A DNA stretch of 64,000 bases from Thiocystis violascens DSM 198 (GCF_000227745.2 NC_018012.1:1054001-1118000); one strand, 5' to 3'; shown: positions 8,622-18,526, counted from the stretch's first letter. The notes: generated by a model from the letters alone, not told the origin. Translations and numbers: made by a program.

Positions 8622-9401
8622 ATGCTTGATGCGAGCTATTTCAGCCTCGAAGGCAAGAAGGGACTGGTGATCGGGATCGCCAACGAGCAGTCGATCGCCT
8701 ATGGCTGTGCCAGGGCGTTCCGCACCCTGGGGGCGGAGCTGGCGATCACCTACCTGAACGAGAAGGCGCGCGCCTTCGTGGAGCCGGCCGCACAAGCGGT
8801 CGACGCCAAGCTCTTCCTGCCCTGCGATGTCATGGCGCCGGGCGAATTGGAAGCCGTCTTCGAGGCGGTGCGCGAGCAATGGGGTCGGCTCGACTTCGTC
8901 GTCCACTCCATCGCCTTCGCCCCGCGCGAGGATCTGCAGGGGCGACTGGTTGACTCCTCGGCCGATGGCTTCGGCCTGGCGGTGAACGTATCGGCGCATT
9001 CCTTCCTGCGCATGGCGCGGCTCGCCGAACCCCTGATGACGGAGGGCGGCTCGCTCTTCGCCATGACCTTCCATGGATCGGAAAAGGTGCTGCCGACCTA
9101 CAACCTCATGGGGCCGGTCAAGGCCGCGCTCGAATCCGCCGTGCGCTACACCGCCGCCGAGCTAGGTTCCAAGAACATCCGCGCCTTCGCCATCTCGCCA
9201 GGCCCGCTGCACACCCGCGCCGCCTCCGGGCTGAAGGACTTCGATGTCCTGGTCGACATGGCCCGCGAGCGCTCGCCGCTGGGCCGGTTGGCCGAGATCG
9301 ACGACGTGGGCGCGGTCGCGGCCATGCTCGCGACCCGCACCGGGGCCATGCTGACCGGCCAGACCATCTACGTGGACGGCGGTTTCCACATCACGGGCTG
9401 A
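8622..9401 (+). CDS. fabI: Enoyl-ACP reductase FabI-like (NADH)
   Basis: 259 residues from the ATG at 8622. An in-frame GTG at 8583 would overlap ackA by 11 nt and add 13 unconserved residues. It is a short-chain dehydrogenase of the FabI group: glycine-rich nucleotide site GLVIGIANEQSIAYG, a catalytic Tyr-Lys pair in TYNLMGPVKAALE, and the C-terminal GQTIYVDGG. FabI normally reduces the last double bond of the fatty-acid cycle. Placement between ackA and the DUF3141 gene suggests a paralogue in acyl or polyester metabolism; that is inference. Confidence 0.88.
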   Translation: MLDASYFSLEGKKGLVIGIANEQSIAYGCARAFRTLGAELAITYLNEKARAFVEPAAQAVDAKLFLPCDVMAPGELEAVFEAVREQWGRLDFVVHSIAFAPREDLQGRLVDSSADGFGLAVNVSAHSFLRMARLAEPLMTEGGSLFAMTFHGSEKVLPTYNLMGPVKAALESAVRYTAAELGSKNIRAFAISPGPLHTRAASGLKDFDVLVDMARERSPLGRLAEIDDVGAVAAMLATRTGAMLTGQTIYVDGGFHITG

Positions 9402-9452
9402 GGATCGGTCACGCCGTAACTTTGCGTTCGAATTTCAACATTCACCGACTGG

Positions 9453-11816
9453 ATGACGCCCATGTTCAGCTTTCCCGATGTTTCGCAGCGCCCCGATTTC
9501 GCGGAGACCTTCGGCGATTTCAGCCGATCCATGAGTCAAACCGGCGATGCCTATTCGAACTACGCCAAGGATTTGGGCACCATCGCCAAGGCCCATGGCG
9601 AACGGGCGAACAGCACCGCTCAGGCCAACCTGAAGCACAACCAGGAAGCCTGGCAAAAGGTCGCCTCGGCCCTGGCGTCCCCGACGCTGCCACAGCAGTG
9701 GGTCGAGTATCTGACCGATGCATCCCAGCGCTCCGTGCTCTACGCCGATGCCATGCGCCAGCGCGGAAATTACTTCATCGAGCATGAGGAAGGCTCGAAC
9801 AAAACGGTCCTGAGCTGGGATCACGAGACCGTTGTCGATGGCACCAAACTGGCCCGCCCAGTCAATTACTCGCTGGTGCGGATCGTCCCGCCGGAGGGCG
9901 TCACGGTCCGCGAGGACGGTCGTCCCTACATCATCATCGACCCGCGCGCCGGTCACGGCTCTGGGATCGGCGGCTTCAAGCACGAGAGCGAGGTCGGCGC
10001 GGCGATTCATCAGGGCCACCCGGTCTATTTCGTGACCTTCACCCGGTTGCCCCAGCCGGACCAGACCCTGGCCGATGTGACCGCCACCGAGGCCGATTTT
10101 GTGCGCGAGGTACGTCGCCGTCATCCGAATTCGCCCAAGCCCATCATCATCGGCAACTGCCAGGGCGGCTGGGCCGCCATGCTGCTGGCCGCCACCAACC
10201 CGGATATCACCGGCCCCATCGTCGCCAACGGCGCGCCGCTCTCCTACTGGGCAGGGCAGAAGGGTAACAACCCCATGCGGTATATGGGTGGCCTGGTCGG
10301 CGGGGCGATGAGCGTCAAGCTCCTGAGCGACCTGGGCAACGGACAGTTCGACGGTTCCAATCTGGTCTCAAACTTCGAGCGTCTGAGCCCGAGCAACACC
10401 TGGTGGAGCAAGTACTACGACCTCTGGCGCGAGATCGATACCGAGGTTCCGCGCTTCGTCGGTTTCGAGCGCTGGTGGAGCAGCTTCTACTACATGACCG
10501 AGCAGGAGATCCGCTGGATCGTCGAGAATCTCTTCGTCGGCAACCGGCTGGCGCGCGGTCAGGCCAACCTGGACGAACGCACCCACGTCGACCTGCGCAA
10601 TATCAACTCGCCGATCATCATCTTCGCCTCCCACGGGGACAACATTACCCCGCCGCAGCAGGCATTGGGCTGGATCGCCGATCATTACAAGGATGTCGAG
10701 GAGATCAAGGCGCGCGGTCAGCGCATCCTCTACACCCTGCATGACAAGGTCGGACATCTGGGGATCTTCGTCTCATCCTCGATCGCCAAGAAGGAGCATC
10801 AGGAGATCGTCTCCACCCTCAAGGCCATCGAGGCGCTGTCTCCCGGACTTTATGAAATGGTCATCACGGGCGCGACCGGCGAGGGCGTCGATAAGCGTTT
10901 CCACGTCGCCTTCAAGGAACGCACCATTCCCGAGGTGACGGAAGCTTGCGGCGGCGATGACTCGGATAGACCCTTCGCCGCCGTGGCGCGCTTCTCCGAA
11001 CTATCCACCGAGATCTACGACCTGACCTTGGGTCCCTGGGTGCGGGCGATGAGCAACCAGACGACGGCGGAGCTGCTAGCGGCCACCAACTCCATGCGCC
11101 TTCAGCGCGCCCTGCAGAGCGACCGCAATCCCATGATGCTGCCGCTGGAGACGATGGCCGAACAGGTGCGGCAGAACCGCCAGCCGGCCGATGCGGACAA
11201 CCCCTTCCGTCAGTTGGAGCAGTTCGGGGCGAATCTGGTCACGCAGTGGTGGGACGGCGTGCGCGATCTGCAGAACGCCATGATCGAGACCAGCTTCCAT
11301 CTGCTCTGGGCCGCGCCGCCGGTCGAGGCGCTGGGCGAGCGGATGTCGCGACGCATCAGCGACGCCCCGCAGGAGGATCTGCGCTCGCTGGTCCAGGTCC
11401 AGGATGCCCTGGATCGCATCGACCAGGGTGGCTTCGCCGAGGGTGTCGTGCGCATGCTGATTCTGCTGGCCCACTCCCGCAAGGAGGTCCGCCGGTCGCG
11501 TCTGGAACGGTCCAACCGGATGCTCATGTCCACCGAGCCCTTCGCCAGCATGAATCCCAAGCACCGGACACGGCTGATCCACCGCGAGTCACTGATCGTG
11601 GGCTTCGAGCCGGAGGCCGCCATCGCCGCGCTGCCGCGCTTGCTGCAAGACCCGGGCGAGCGACTCCGGGCGCTCGATCTCTGTCTGGGGATCGCCGGCC
11701 CGCGCGAGGAGATGAGCGCCGAGACCCACGCCATGATGGCGCGTCTGACGCAGGTACTGAGCGAAAAACCAAGCTCGGACCTGAGCGAGACCGACAGCGT
11801 CCTTAAGGTCGCTTGA
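9453..11816 (+). CDS. DUF3141 protein, PHA-synthase-like alpha/beta hydrolase
   Basis: 787 residues. The central part (about 120-450) is an alpha/beta-hydrolase fold resembling PhaC polyester synthases. Its nucleophile elbow IIIGNCQGGWAAMLL carries cysteine in the GxCxG form used by PHA synthases; DNITPP and the HDKVGHLGIF segment fit the later catalytic positions. The N-terminus resembles phasin/PhaE-like helical sequence, and the C-terminal 300 residues are helical and uncharacterised. It is the fourth gene of the pta-ackA-fabI cluster. Whether it polymerises, transfers or hydrolyses acyl groups is unknown. Confidence 0.8.
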   Translation: MTPMFSFPDVSQRPDFAETFGDFSRSMSQTGDAYSNYAKDLGTIAKAHGERANSTAQANLKHNQEAWQKVASALASPTLPQQWVEYLTDASQRSVLYADAMRQRGNYFIEHEEGSNKTVLSWDHETVVDGTKLARPVNYSLVRIVPPEGVTVREDGRPYIIIDPRAGHGSGIGGFKHESEVGAAIHQGHPVYFVTFTRLPQPDQTLADVTATEADFVREVRRRHPNSPKPIIIGNCQGGWAAMLLAATNPDITGPIVANGAPLSYWAGQKGNNPMRYMGGLVGGAMSVKLLSDLGNGQFDGSNLVSNFERLSPSNTWWSKYYDLWREIDTEVPRFVGFERWWSSFYYMTEQEIRWIVENLFVGNRLARGQANLDERTHVDLRNINSPIIIFASHGDNITPPQQALGWIADHYKDVEEIKARGQRILYTLHDKVGHLGIFVSSSIAKKEHQEIVSTLKAIEALSPGLYEMVITGATGEGVDKRFHVAFKERTIPEVTEACGGDDSDRPFAAVARFSELSTEIYDLTLGPWVRAMSNQTTAELLAATNSMRLQRALQSDRNPMMLPLETMAEQVRQNRQPADADNPFRQLEQFGANLVTQWWDGVRDLQNAMIETSFHLLWAAPPVEALGERMSRRISDAPQEDLRSLVQVQDALDRIDQGGFAEGVVRMLILLAHSRKEVRRSRLERSNRMLMSTEPFASMNPKHRTRLIHRESLIVGFEPEAAIAALPRLLQDPGERLRALDLCLGIAGPREEMSAETHAMMARLTQVLSEKPSSDLSETDSVLKVA

Positions 11817-11835
11817 GCAAAAGGGGAAGAGCCAC

Positions 11836-11862
11836 GCGGGCCGGATGACCTACCCGGCCCGC
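11836..11862 (+). terminator. Perfect 9-bp hairpin after the DUF3141 gene
   Basis: GCGGGCCGG / CCGGCCCGC with a 9-nt loop, 20 nt after the DUF3141 stop codon. No T run follows, so termination may be weak. An in-frame ATG (11845) of the next gene lies in the loop, which argues against that upstream start. Confidence 0.5.
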
Positions 11863-11907
11863 GCAATATCATTAGACTGCCAACTGAAAACTGTCCACTT
11901 CCCCAGA

Positions 11908-12900
11908 ATGCACCCCCTCCCGCCCAATCTCCCCGCCCCCCTGAGCGCCTTCCTGACCGAGGTGCGTGAGATCAAGCGGCTGCGGGTCGCGGCCGGCTAT
12001 CGCCACACCCCGACCAATGCCCGCGAGGCATTGGAATTCATGACGCGGCGTCACCTGATCCAGATCCCACCCATCGCCCTGATCCGCGACGAGATCATCC
12101 CCGGTGCGGATTACGACGTGCCGGTGCGGCTCTACCATCCAGCGCCGGACGAGCCCCTGCCGGTCGCCCTGTTCGTTCACGGCGGCGGACACGTCTCCGG
12201 AAGCGTCAGCCTTTATGACCCTATTGCCCGCAAGCTGGCCGCAGCCAGCCGTCGACTGATCGTTTCGATCGACTACCGGCTGGCCCCCGAGTGCCCTTAT
12301 CCGAACGCACTCAAGGATCTGATCGCCTGCGTGAAAGGCGTCTTCCCCCTGCTGGACTCGCTGCGAGACCGCCTGTCGTTCACGCCCCGCCTGGCCCTGG
12401 TCGGCGACAGCGGCGGCGGCGCACTCTGCGCCAGCGCGGCGCACCTGACCCAGTTCGAGCCCGGCGTTGCCATCGAGCGCCAGGCGCTCATCTATCCGAG
12501 CCTGGACTACACGCTCTCCAAGCCCTCGGTCACCGAGAACGGCGAGGGTCTGCTGTTGGAGCGCCAGCGCATCCTCTGGTACTTCGACAGCTACTTCCAG
12601 CGGGCGGAGAACCGCCGCGAGGTCTCGCCGCTCTTCATGCCCCTCACGCCCGATTACCCGCCAACCCTGGTTGCGACGGCGGAATTCTGTCCGCTAAGGG
12701 ACGAGGGGATCGCCTACGTCGAACGTCTGCGGGAGTACCGGATTAAGGTCGAGCACATCCACTACCCTGGGCTGGTGCACGCCTTCCTCAACCTGGAAGA
12801 CCTGGTTCCGGACACCTGCGCCGAACTCTATCGGCGCGTCGGCGACTTTCTGGCCGGACCGACCACGAGGGACGATGACGCAAAATCCGTCCGGTCATGA
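11908..12900 (+). CDS. Alpha/beta hydrolase, hormone-sensitive-lipase (HSL) type
   Basis: 330 residues from the ATG at 11908. The earlier in-frame ATG at 11845 sits in a hairpin loop and adds unconserved sequence. It is an esterase/lipase of the HSL group: oxyanion-hole motif FVHGGGHVSGS, nucleophile elbow VGDSGGGALCA, and a late histidine in GLVHAFLN. No signal peptide, so cytoplasmic. It follows the DUF3141 gene in the same direction but is separated by the hairpin; it may have its own promoter. The substrate is unknown. Confidence 0.85.
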   Translation: MHPLPPNLPAPLSAFLTEVREIKRLRVAAGYRHTPTNAREALEFMTRRHLIQIPPIALIRDEIIPGADYDVPVRLYHPAPDEPLPVALFVHGGGHVSGSVSLYDPIARKLAAASRRLIVSIDYRLAPECPYPNALKDLIACVKGVFPLLDSLRDRLSFTPRLALVGDSGGGALCASAAHLTQFEPGVAIERQALIYPSLDYTLSKPSVTENGEGLLLERQRILWYFDSYFQRAENRREVSPLFMPLTPDYPPTLVATAEFCPLRDEGIAYVERLREYRIKVEHIHYPGLVHAFLNLEDLVPDTCAELYRRVGDFLAGPTTRDDDAKSVRS

Positions 12901-13012
12901 GCGCCTGATTCAGTCGATCTGTTCCATCCTCCAGGCGAGGCGGGCGTCCTGACGCGCCGCGATTTCGCCACCGGAGACGGATTCACGAGGGTGTACCGAG
13001 TTGGTCACGGCC

Positions 13013-14977
13013 TCACGACATCGATGGCCGGACCTTTCTCGTCGAACTGCCGCTGCGCGCCGGCTCGACGCGCCGCTCCTGGAGGCGCAGAGCGGGGACT
13101 TCCTGCTCCTGCGGTGGCGCGATTCGGCCATGCTGCGCCGCGTCCGCCGGTTCCAGGGTCTTGGAGAAGATGGCGATGAGGAACCCCGCGAGGGTCGATA
13201 GACCAATGACGTTGCCGCCCTTGAGGTAAGCCTCGGGAAGCATGGTCTCGGCGATCATGGTCAGCATGGCGCCAGCGGCGAGCCCCTCCACGAAGGCGAA
13301 GAGATGGGGATCGGCCCCGGCGAAGAAGACGCTGCCGGCGGCGGCGCCGATACCGGTGATGAGCATCAGCCCACTCCACATACCGAGAATGCGACCGAAA
13401 TCCATCCCCTGCTGTCGCATCCCGACGGAGCTGGAGAGCGCTTCAGGGTAGTTGGAGAGAAAGAGACCGACGATCAGCGAGACGCTGATCGCGGCGTGCA
13501 ACATACTGGAGCCGATGACTAGCGATTCCGGGATGCCGTCCAGGGTGATACCGAGAAAAATAGCCAGGGGGGCGCCGCCGTGCTGGGCGTGACTCAGGCT
13601 CAGCGAGGCAACCGCGGGCATCGGCTGACGCAGTTCCAGGGCGTGGCGAGCGGCTTGTCGCCAGCGTGTCGCGCGCTCGGCGGAGAGTCGCACCCGCTCG
13701 GTTAAATACCGCTCGGCCTCGCCCTCGGCAAGGAAGGCGCGGATCGCCTCGATCAGACCTGGCAGGCGGCGCAGGATCTCGTCCAGGTCGCGACGGCGCA
13801 GTTCCCAGACGATCGTCTCCTCGGTGGTGACCGCGGTCTTGGTGTGCGACGCGCCGGTGAGGAAGGAGAACCCGCCCAGGGCGTCGCCCGGTCCCAGTGG
13901 CTCCGAGCCGAGATGGGCGTGCGCGGGGTCGACCAGGCTCACCTGCCCCTGCTCAATGATGAAGAACCGGGACGCGGGCTGACCCTGCGCGAAGAGATGC
14001 TCGCCCTTGGCGTGTACTTTGCGAAGCAGGTGATCGGCGATCAGGTCCAGCTCCGCGTCCGGGAGACGCTGGAACAGGGGAAAGCGGCGCAGATCCCGCA
14101 ATTCCGAGCGCACCGTCGCGACCCGATGGCTGGCGGGGCCTGGCTTGGGGATGCTCCCATTGCGCAGCAGCGACTGGGCGGCCTGATCCAACCAGGACTC
14201 GGCCGCCGCGCGCGTCATGCCCTGGCGCTGAACCAGATAGTCCAGGGTCGCGGGCTCGCGCAGCCGCCGGTGCACGGCCTGCACATAGGCGTTGGACGCG
14301 CGTTGCAGACCATCCAGACTCTCCCTTGGGATCACCCAGACACTGGCGTCGCTGGTGGCGACGGCGGTGTCGCTGGTGGGAGCGCCGGTGAGGGTCGAGT
14401 ACCAGCCGAAGATTTCGTTCGGCCCCAGCCGGGCGAGCAGGCGCGAGCGATCGGCGGCGTCGTAGATCTCGACCGTCCCGGACACCAGGATGTAGGCCGC
14501 GTCCGCCGGATCAGCGGCCTCGAAGATGACGCTGCCGCGCGGGTAATCCTGGGACCGAGCGGAGGCGGCCAGAACCTTGCAATCGGCGTCTTCGAGCGCC
14601 TGGAAAAGCTCGGTCCGCGTGACCTGGCCCATGACGCGCTTGAGCTGGCGGTGCTCCTGACGGCGCAGGTGATAGAAGGTGGTGGAGGTCTTGCGCACGA
14701 AACCGCCGAAGTCGTTCACCAGCAAATTCAGGGCAACGAAGAGCAACCCGCCGCACACGGCCCCGATAGCGAGGGTATTGAAGTGCCCGCGCTCAAGCGC
14801 CGCGCCGACCAGATCGATCGTGAGCGCCGCGAGCAGCGCCCCGCCGCCGAAGGCCATGAGCACGGCCGTGGCACGGTCTCCCGGAGTCCAGAAACGCGCC
14901 GTCAAGGCCCCCAACGGAAGTGAAACGGCGCTCAGGATGCCCATCCAGAAGGCGCTCCAGATCAGTGACTCGGTCAT
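13013..14977 (-). CDS. ZIP-like membrane protein with two inserted cyclic-nucleotide-binding domains
   Basis: 654 residues. Three N-terminal transmembrane helices (about 5-90) are followed by two cNMP-binding folds (about 125-225 and 297-400) and then the C-terminal ZIP-like half (about 466-605). That half contains LGITLDGIPESLVIG, NYPEALSS and FVEGLAAGAM. The canonical ZIP motif HNxPEG reads DGIPES here, so the usual histidine is Asp480. Both cNMP folds keep the beta-roll pattern but lack the RTA-type arginine that binds cyclic nucleotide phosphate. Possibly a metal transporter or sensor gated by the cytosolic folds. The C-terminal 50 residues are disordered. Confidence 0.8.
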   Translation of the reverse strand: MTESLIWSAFWMGILSAVSLPLGALTARFWTPGDRATAVLMAFGGGALLAALTIDLVGAALERGHFNTLAIGAVCGGLLFVALNLLVNDFGGFVRKTSTTFYHLRRQEHRQLKRVMGQVTRTELFQALEDADCKVLAASARSQDYPRGSVIFEAADPADAAYILVSGTVEIYDAADRSRLLARLGPNEIFGWYSTLTGAPTSDTAVATSDASVWVIPRESLDGLQRASNAYVQAVHRRLREPATLDYLVQRQGMTRAAAESWLDQAAQSLLRNGSIPKPGPASHRVATVRSELRDLRRFPLFQRLPDAELDLIADHLLRKVHAKGEHLFAQGQPASRFFIIEQGQVSLVDPAHAHLGSEPLGPGDALGGFSFLTGASHTKTAVTTEETIVWELRRRDLDEILRRLPGLIEAIRAFLAEGEAERYLTERVRLSAERATRWRQAARHALELRQPMPAVASLSLSHAQHGGAPLAIFLGITLDGIPESLVIGSSMLHAAISVSLIVGLFLSNYPEALSSSVGMRQQGMDFGRILGMWSGLMLITGIGAAAGSVFFAGADPHLFAFVEGLAAGAMLTMIAETMLPEAYLKGGNVIGLSTLAGFLIAIFSKTLEPADAAQHGRIAPPQEQEVPALRLQERRVEPARSGSSTRKVRPSMS

Positions 14978-15288
14978 GTGCCATGGCTCCCCGCGCGGAC
15001 GTTGAGCGGGATTCTAAACCCTGGATAAGACGAAACCGAGACGCTGCCAGATCCTTGTCGTTCGTCAATCCCCGAATCGCAGTCGAGCGATCCTACTCGA
15101 CCGGCGTTGGGTATAACCTCAAGCGCTTCCTCGCCACCCCTGATCCTGGTCGCCGACAACAACGAGAGTGAATCGCTTGCATTGCAAGCGATGGCGAATC
15201 GAAGCGTCACGGCAATAAAGCGAAGTCTCCGACTTGCGTTACAGGACGATGACGACGGATGCGGCTGGTTCGGCGCGCATGTTTTCCG
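14978..15288. other. Intergenic region with a 9-bp palindrome
   Basis: 311 nt between the ZIP-like gene start and the Uma2 stop. No gene is seen. ATCGCTTGC-ATT-GCAAGCGAT at 15172-15192 is a perfect inverted repeat that could be an operator or a short transcription-end stem. Confidence 0.4.
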
Positions 15289-15858
15289 CTAATCAAAGAC
15301 AACATCCTCATAGAGATCGGCGAGCGTCAGCGTCGGGCGCAGGGGGGGACAGTCGAGATCGATCATTCCCTCCACGTCATAGGCACGATATCGCCAGCCG
15401 CCATCCGCATCCCGCGCGTAATGCTCGACACTGCGTCGATCCTGAGCGACCAGCAGATAATGACGCAGCGACGGCAGCGCGCGATAGGCGATGAGTTTCT
15501 CGCGCCTGTCGGTCAGCTCGGTCGACGGCGATAACACCTCGGCGATCAGGCAGGGTGCCTGCTTGTAGAACGGATCGGCATCGTCGGGAGCGCAGGAGAG
15601 CAGCACGTCGGGATAATAAAACGACTCGTGAGCGGCAACCCGCGCCTTCATATCGCTGATGAAGACGCCGCAGGGCGTCCCTCGCGTCGCAGCACGCAGA
15701 TGGAAAAACAGATTGCCGGCGATGCGGTTATGCGCCTCGCTCGCGCCGGCCATCGCGAATACCTGACCGGCGATGTATTCATGACGGATATCGCTCCGCT
15801 GTTCGCCGTCCAGATATTCTTCGACCGAAATCGGCAGATTGGTGACGGTTGCGGGCAT
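15289..15858 (-). CDS. Uma2-family (DUF820) putative endonuclease
   Basis: 189 residues from the ATG at 15858 (MPATVTNLPIS). The frame is open to 15942, but the upstream part overlaps proA and is not conserved in the family. PD-(D/E)XK-like features: YPDVLLSC (catalytic Asp), a Glu in LIAEVLSPST, and RREKLIAY (Lys). The family is common in cyanobacteria and purple bacteria; its biological role is not established. It lies 64 nt beyond the proA stop and reads the same way. Confidence 0.85.
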   Translation of the reverse strand: MPATVTNLPISVEEYLDGEQRSDIRHEYIAGQVFAMAGASEAHNRIAGNLFFHLRAATRGTPCGVFISDMKARVAAHESFYYPDVLLSCAPDDADPFYKQAPCLIAEVLSPSTELTDRREKLIAYRALPSLRHYLLVAQDRRSVEHYARDADGGWRYRAYDVEGMIDLDCPPLRPTLTLADLYEDVVFD

Positions 15859-15922
15859 GATTAGGAATCCTCTGTAACGACAACAGTTTCGCGGTTTCGA
15901 TTCAGGATAAGCCGTGGCTCGC

Positions 15923-17197
15923 TTAACCTCGCACCTCGCCATCGCCGAGCACGACGAACTTCACCGAAGTCAGACCCTCCAGCCCCACCGGGCCGCGGGC
16001 ATGGAACTTGTCGGTACTGATGCCGATCTCGGCGCCCAGTCCATACTCGAAACCGTCGGCAAACCGGGTCGAGGCATTGACCATGACCGAACTGGAATCG
16101 ACCTCGCGCAAAAACCGGCGGGCGCGACTGTAGTCCTCGGTGACGATGGCATCCGTGTGCGCCGACCCGTGACGGGCGATGTGATCCATGGCCGCATCGA
16201 GTCCATCCACGATCCGAATCGCGAGGATGGGCGCCAGATACTCGGTGTCCCAGTCGGTCTCGGTGGCCGATACCGCATCGGGCAGGATCTCGCGGGTGCG
16301 CGGACAGCCGCGCAGTTCGACCCCCTTCTCGCGATAGGCGGCCGCCAGACCGGGCAGGATTTTCGTTGCTGCGGGCGCGTCCACCAGCAGGGTTTCCATG
16401 GTGTTACAGGTACCGTACCGCTGGGTTTTGGCGTTCATCGCGACCTTGAAAGCCTTGTCCGGATCGGCGTGTTCGTCGATATAGACATGACAGATCCCGT
16501 CCAGATGCTTGATGACCGGCACCCGCGCCTCACGGCTGATGCGCTCGATGAGCCCCTTGCCGCCGCGCGGAATGATGACATCGATCGATTCGGGCATGGC
16601 GATCATGGCGCCCACGGCGGCGCGATCGGTCGTCGCCACCACCAGTACGCCATCCACCGGCAGCCCGGCCTGCGCCAGACCCTGCTGGATACACAGCGCA
16701 ATCGCCTGATTGGAGGCGAACGCCTCCGAACCGCCGCGCAGCAGCGTGGCATTGCCCGACTTCAGACAGAGCGCGGCGGCATCGGCCGTCACATTGGGCC
16801 TTGACTCGTAGATGATGCCCACCACGCCCAGCGGCACCCGCATCCGCCCGACCTGAATTCCCGAGGGTCGATAGTTGAGATCGGTGATGGCGCCGATGGG
16901 ATCGGGCAACGCGGCAACCTGCCGCACCCCTTCGATCATGGCGTCGATGCGCCCCGGCGTGAGTTCGAGCCGATCCAGCAGCGCGGCGTCCAGACCCTTG
17001 GCCGCGCCGGACTCCAGATCGCTCCGATTCGCGACCGCGAGCGCGGCGCGCTCCTGATTCAGCCGCTCGGCGATGGCGAGGAGCGCGGCGTTCTTCTGGC
17101 CTGTGCTGGCGCGCGCCAGGGCACGCGAGGCGGCTCGGGCGCGTTGACCAAGATCCGTCATGTAGGCGGCGATGTCGGTGATGGGTGTGTCGGTCAT
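15923..17197 (-). CDS. proA: Gamma-glutamyl phosphate reductase
   Basis: 424 residues, normal length. Second step of proline synthesis: reduces gamma-glutamyl phosphate to glutamate semialdehyde with NADPH. Aldehyde-dehydrogenase-superfamily features: [37 protein letters not shown], and the catalytic cysteine in [14 protein letters not shown]. It lies downstream of holA with a 101-nt gap. In many gammaproteobacteria nadD follows holA or proA; nadD is not seen here. Confidence 0.97.
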   Translation of the reverse strand: MTDTPITDIAAYMTDLGQRARAASRALARASTGQKNAALLAIAERLNQERAALAVANRSDLESGAAKGLDAALLDRLELTPGRIDAMIEGVRQVAALPDPIGAITDLNYRPSGIQVGRMRVPLGVVGIIYESRPNVTADAAALCLKSGNATLLRGGSEAFASNQAIALCIQQGLAQAGLPVDGVLVVATTDRAAVGAMIAMPESIDVIIPRGGKGLIERISREARVPVIKHLDGICHVYIDEHADPDKAFKVAMNAKTQRYGTCNTMETLLVDAPAATKILPGLAAAYREKGVELRGCPRTREILPDAVSATETDWDTEYLAPILAIRIVDGLDAAMDHIARHGSAHTDAIVTEDYSRARRFLREVDSSSVMVNASTRFADGFEYGLGAEIGISTDKFHARGPVGLEGLTSVKFVVLGDGEVRG

Positions 17198-17298
17198 TTC
17201 AAAAACCTTGGTTCGATCGGTGGTTAAGGTGATTGCCTGAAAACTATCGACGCACAGAGAGGCTATTCCTATTCATGGACAGGATTTCGTAAGATTCT

Positions 17299-18333
17299 TC
17301 ACGATCCGCTGTTGACTGGCACCCGGAAGCCTCCCGCGCTCAAGGCATCCGCGATCATCGCCAGGCGCTGCCATGAATCGTCCGACGCCAGACCCTTGAT
17401 CGAGAGATCGGTCAGAAGACATTGCTGTAACAACCGTTGCAACAGCACGGGCGAAAGCCGCCGCAGCGTGCGCGCGATGGTCTCCTGACGCGGACGGGGT
17501 ACGCGATGCGCGGCGAACGCAGGCTCTGGCGAGATGCGCCGCGCAATCGCTCCGGCGACTTCCGTCAGCATCCGCAGTTCGCGGGCGAGCACCCAGAGCA
17601 CCAGCGCGTCGGCGGTCCCTTCGCCGCGCAGCACCGACAGAACGCGCTGCACCCGCGCCCGGTCGCCGGCCAGCGCCGCGTCGGTTAGAGCGAAGAGGTC
17701 GAAACGGGCACTGTCGGCCAGATTGCCAAGCAGATCGTCCAGGGTGAGTGGGCCGGGTTCGTGCAGCAGACGCAGCTTTTCGATCTCCTGCACCGCCGCC
17801 AGCAGATTGCCCTCGGCCCGTTCGGTCAGCAGCGCGGCGACGCCCGGTCCGGCCTGGAATCCCGCGGCCTGAAGGCGCTGCCCGAGCCAGGGCTCCAGTT
17901 CCTTTTCCTTCATCGGCCAGACCTGCACCAGAACGCCAATGGACTCGACCGTTTTGGCCCACTGGGTCTGAAGATCCTTGCGCTCCAGACCGGGCGCGAG
18001 GATCAGTAACAGGTTATCGGGACAGGGACGCGCGCAATAGGCGCGGACCGCCGCGCCGCCGTCCTTACCCAGCTTGCCGCTGCCGACGCGCAGTTCGATC
18101 AGCTTGCGGGCCGAGAACAACGACATGGCATCGGCCGATGCCGCCAGGAGATTCCAGTCGAAGTTGGCGTCCGCGTCCAGAATTTCGCGCTCGTCGAACC
18201 CCTTGCGCCGCGCCTGCTCGCGAATCAGACGCGCGGCCTCGCCGAGCTGATAGGGCTCGTCGCCGCAGAGCAGATAAACGGGCGCAAGCGCGCGATCGAG
18301 GTGGTTTGGGATCTGATTGAAGCGCAGTTGCAT
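17299..18333 (-). CDS. holA: DNA polymerase III delta subunit
   Basis: 344 residues, the expected length. Delta opens the beta clamp within the clamp-loader complex. Family features include the N-terminal YLLCGDEPYQLGEAARLIR and the C-terminal helical collar domain. It belongs to the conserved leuS-lptE-holA order on the minus strand. Unusually, about 275 nt, including a repeat element, separate it from lptE. Confidence 0.93.
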   Translation of the reverse strand: MQLRFNQIPNHLDRALAPVYLLCGDEPYQLGEAARLIREQARRKGFDEREILDADANFDWNLLAASADAMSLFSARKLIELRVGSGKLGKDGGAAVRAYCARPCPDNLLLILAPGLERKDLQTQWAKTVESIGVLVQVWPMKEKELEPWLGQRLQAAGFQAGPGVAALLTERAEGNLLAAVQEIEKLRLLHEPGPLTLDDLLGNLADSARFDLFALTDAALAGDRARVQRVLSVLRGEGTADALVLWVLARELRMLTEVAGAIARRISPEPAFAAHRVPRPRQETIARTLRRLSPVLLQRLLQQCLLTDLSIKGLASDDSWQRLAMIADALSAGGFRVPVNSGS

Positions 18334-18526
18334 CGCGATCGAGAGTTGCCTGAAAGATCGTCACCAAAGCGGCCAAACGCGAGAATCTACCGGAGCTTAG
18401 ATCGGGATGCCAGCGCCGGAGCGAGCAAACAGCAATCAGCCATGGCCGATATGGTCGATCCGGCGCTGTATCGTCAGCGGGCAGCCTCGGCATCCGATGC
18501 AACCAGGGTGTGGTCGAGGATAAGGT
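18334..18526. other. Extended lptE-holA gap
   Basis: 193 nt of sequence with no recognisable gene, in addition to repeat copy B. In related genomes lptE and holA are usually almost adjacent. It may hold a separate holA promoter; none was identified with confidence. Confidence 0.4.

Noticed and set aside
6500..8623. Minus-strand open frame of 707 codons
   Set aside because: It lies antisense to the phosphotransacetylase and acetate kinase genes, both with full motifs; its composition (His, Asp, Gln, Arg-rich) is typical of antisense shadows.
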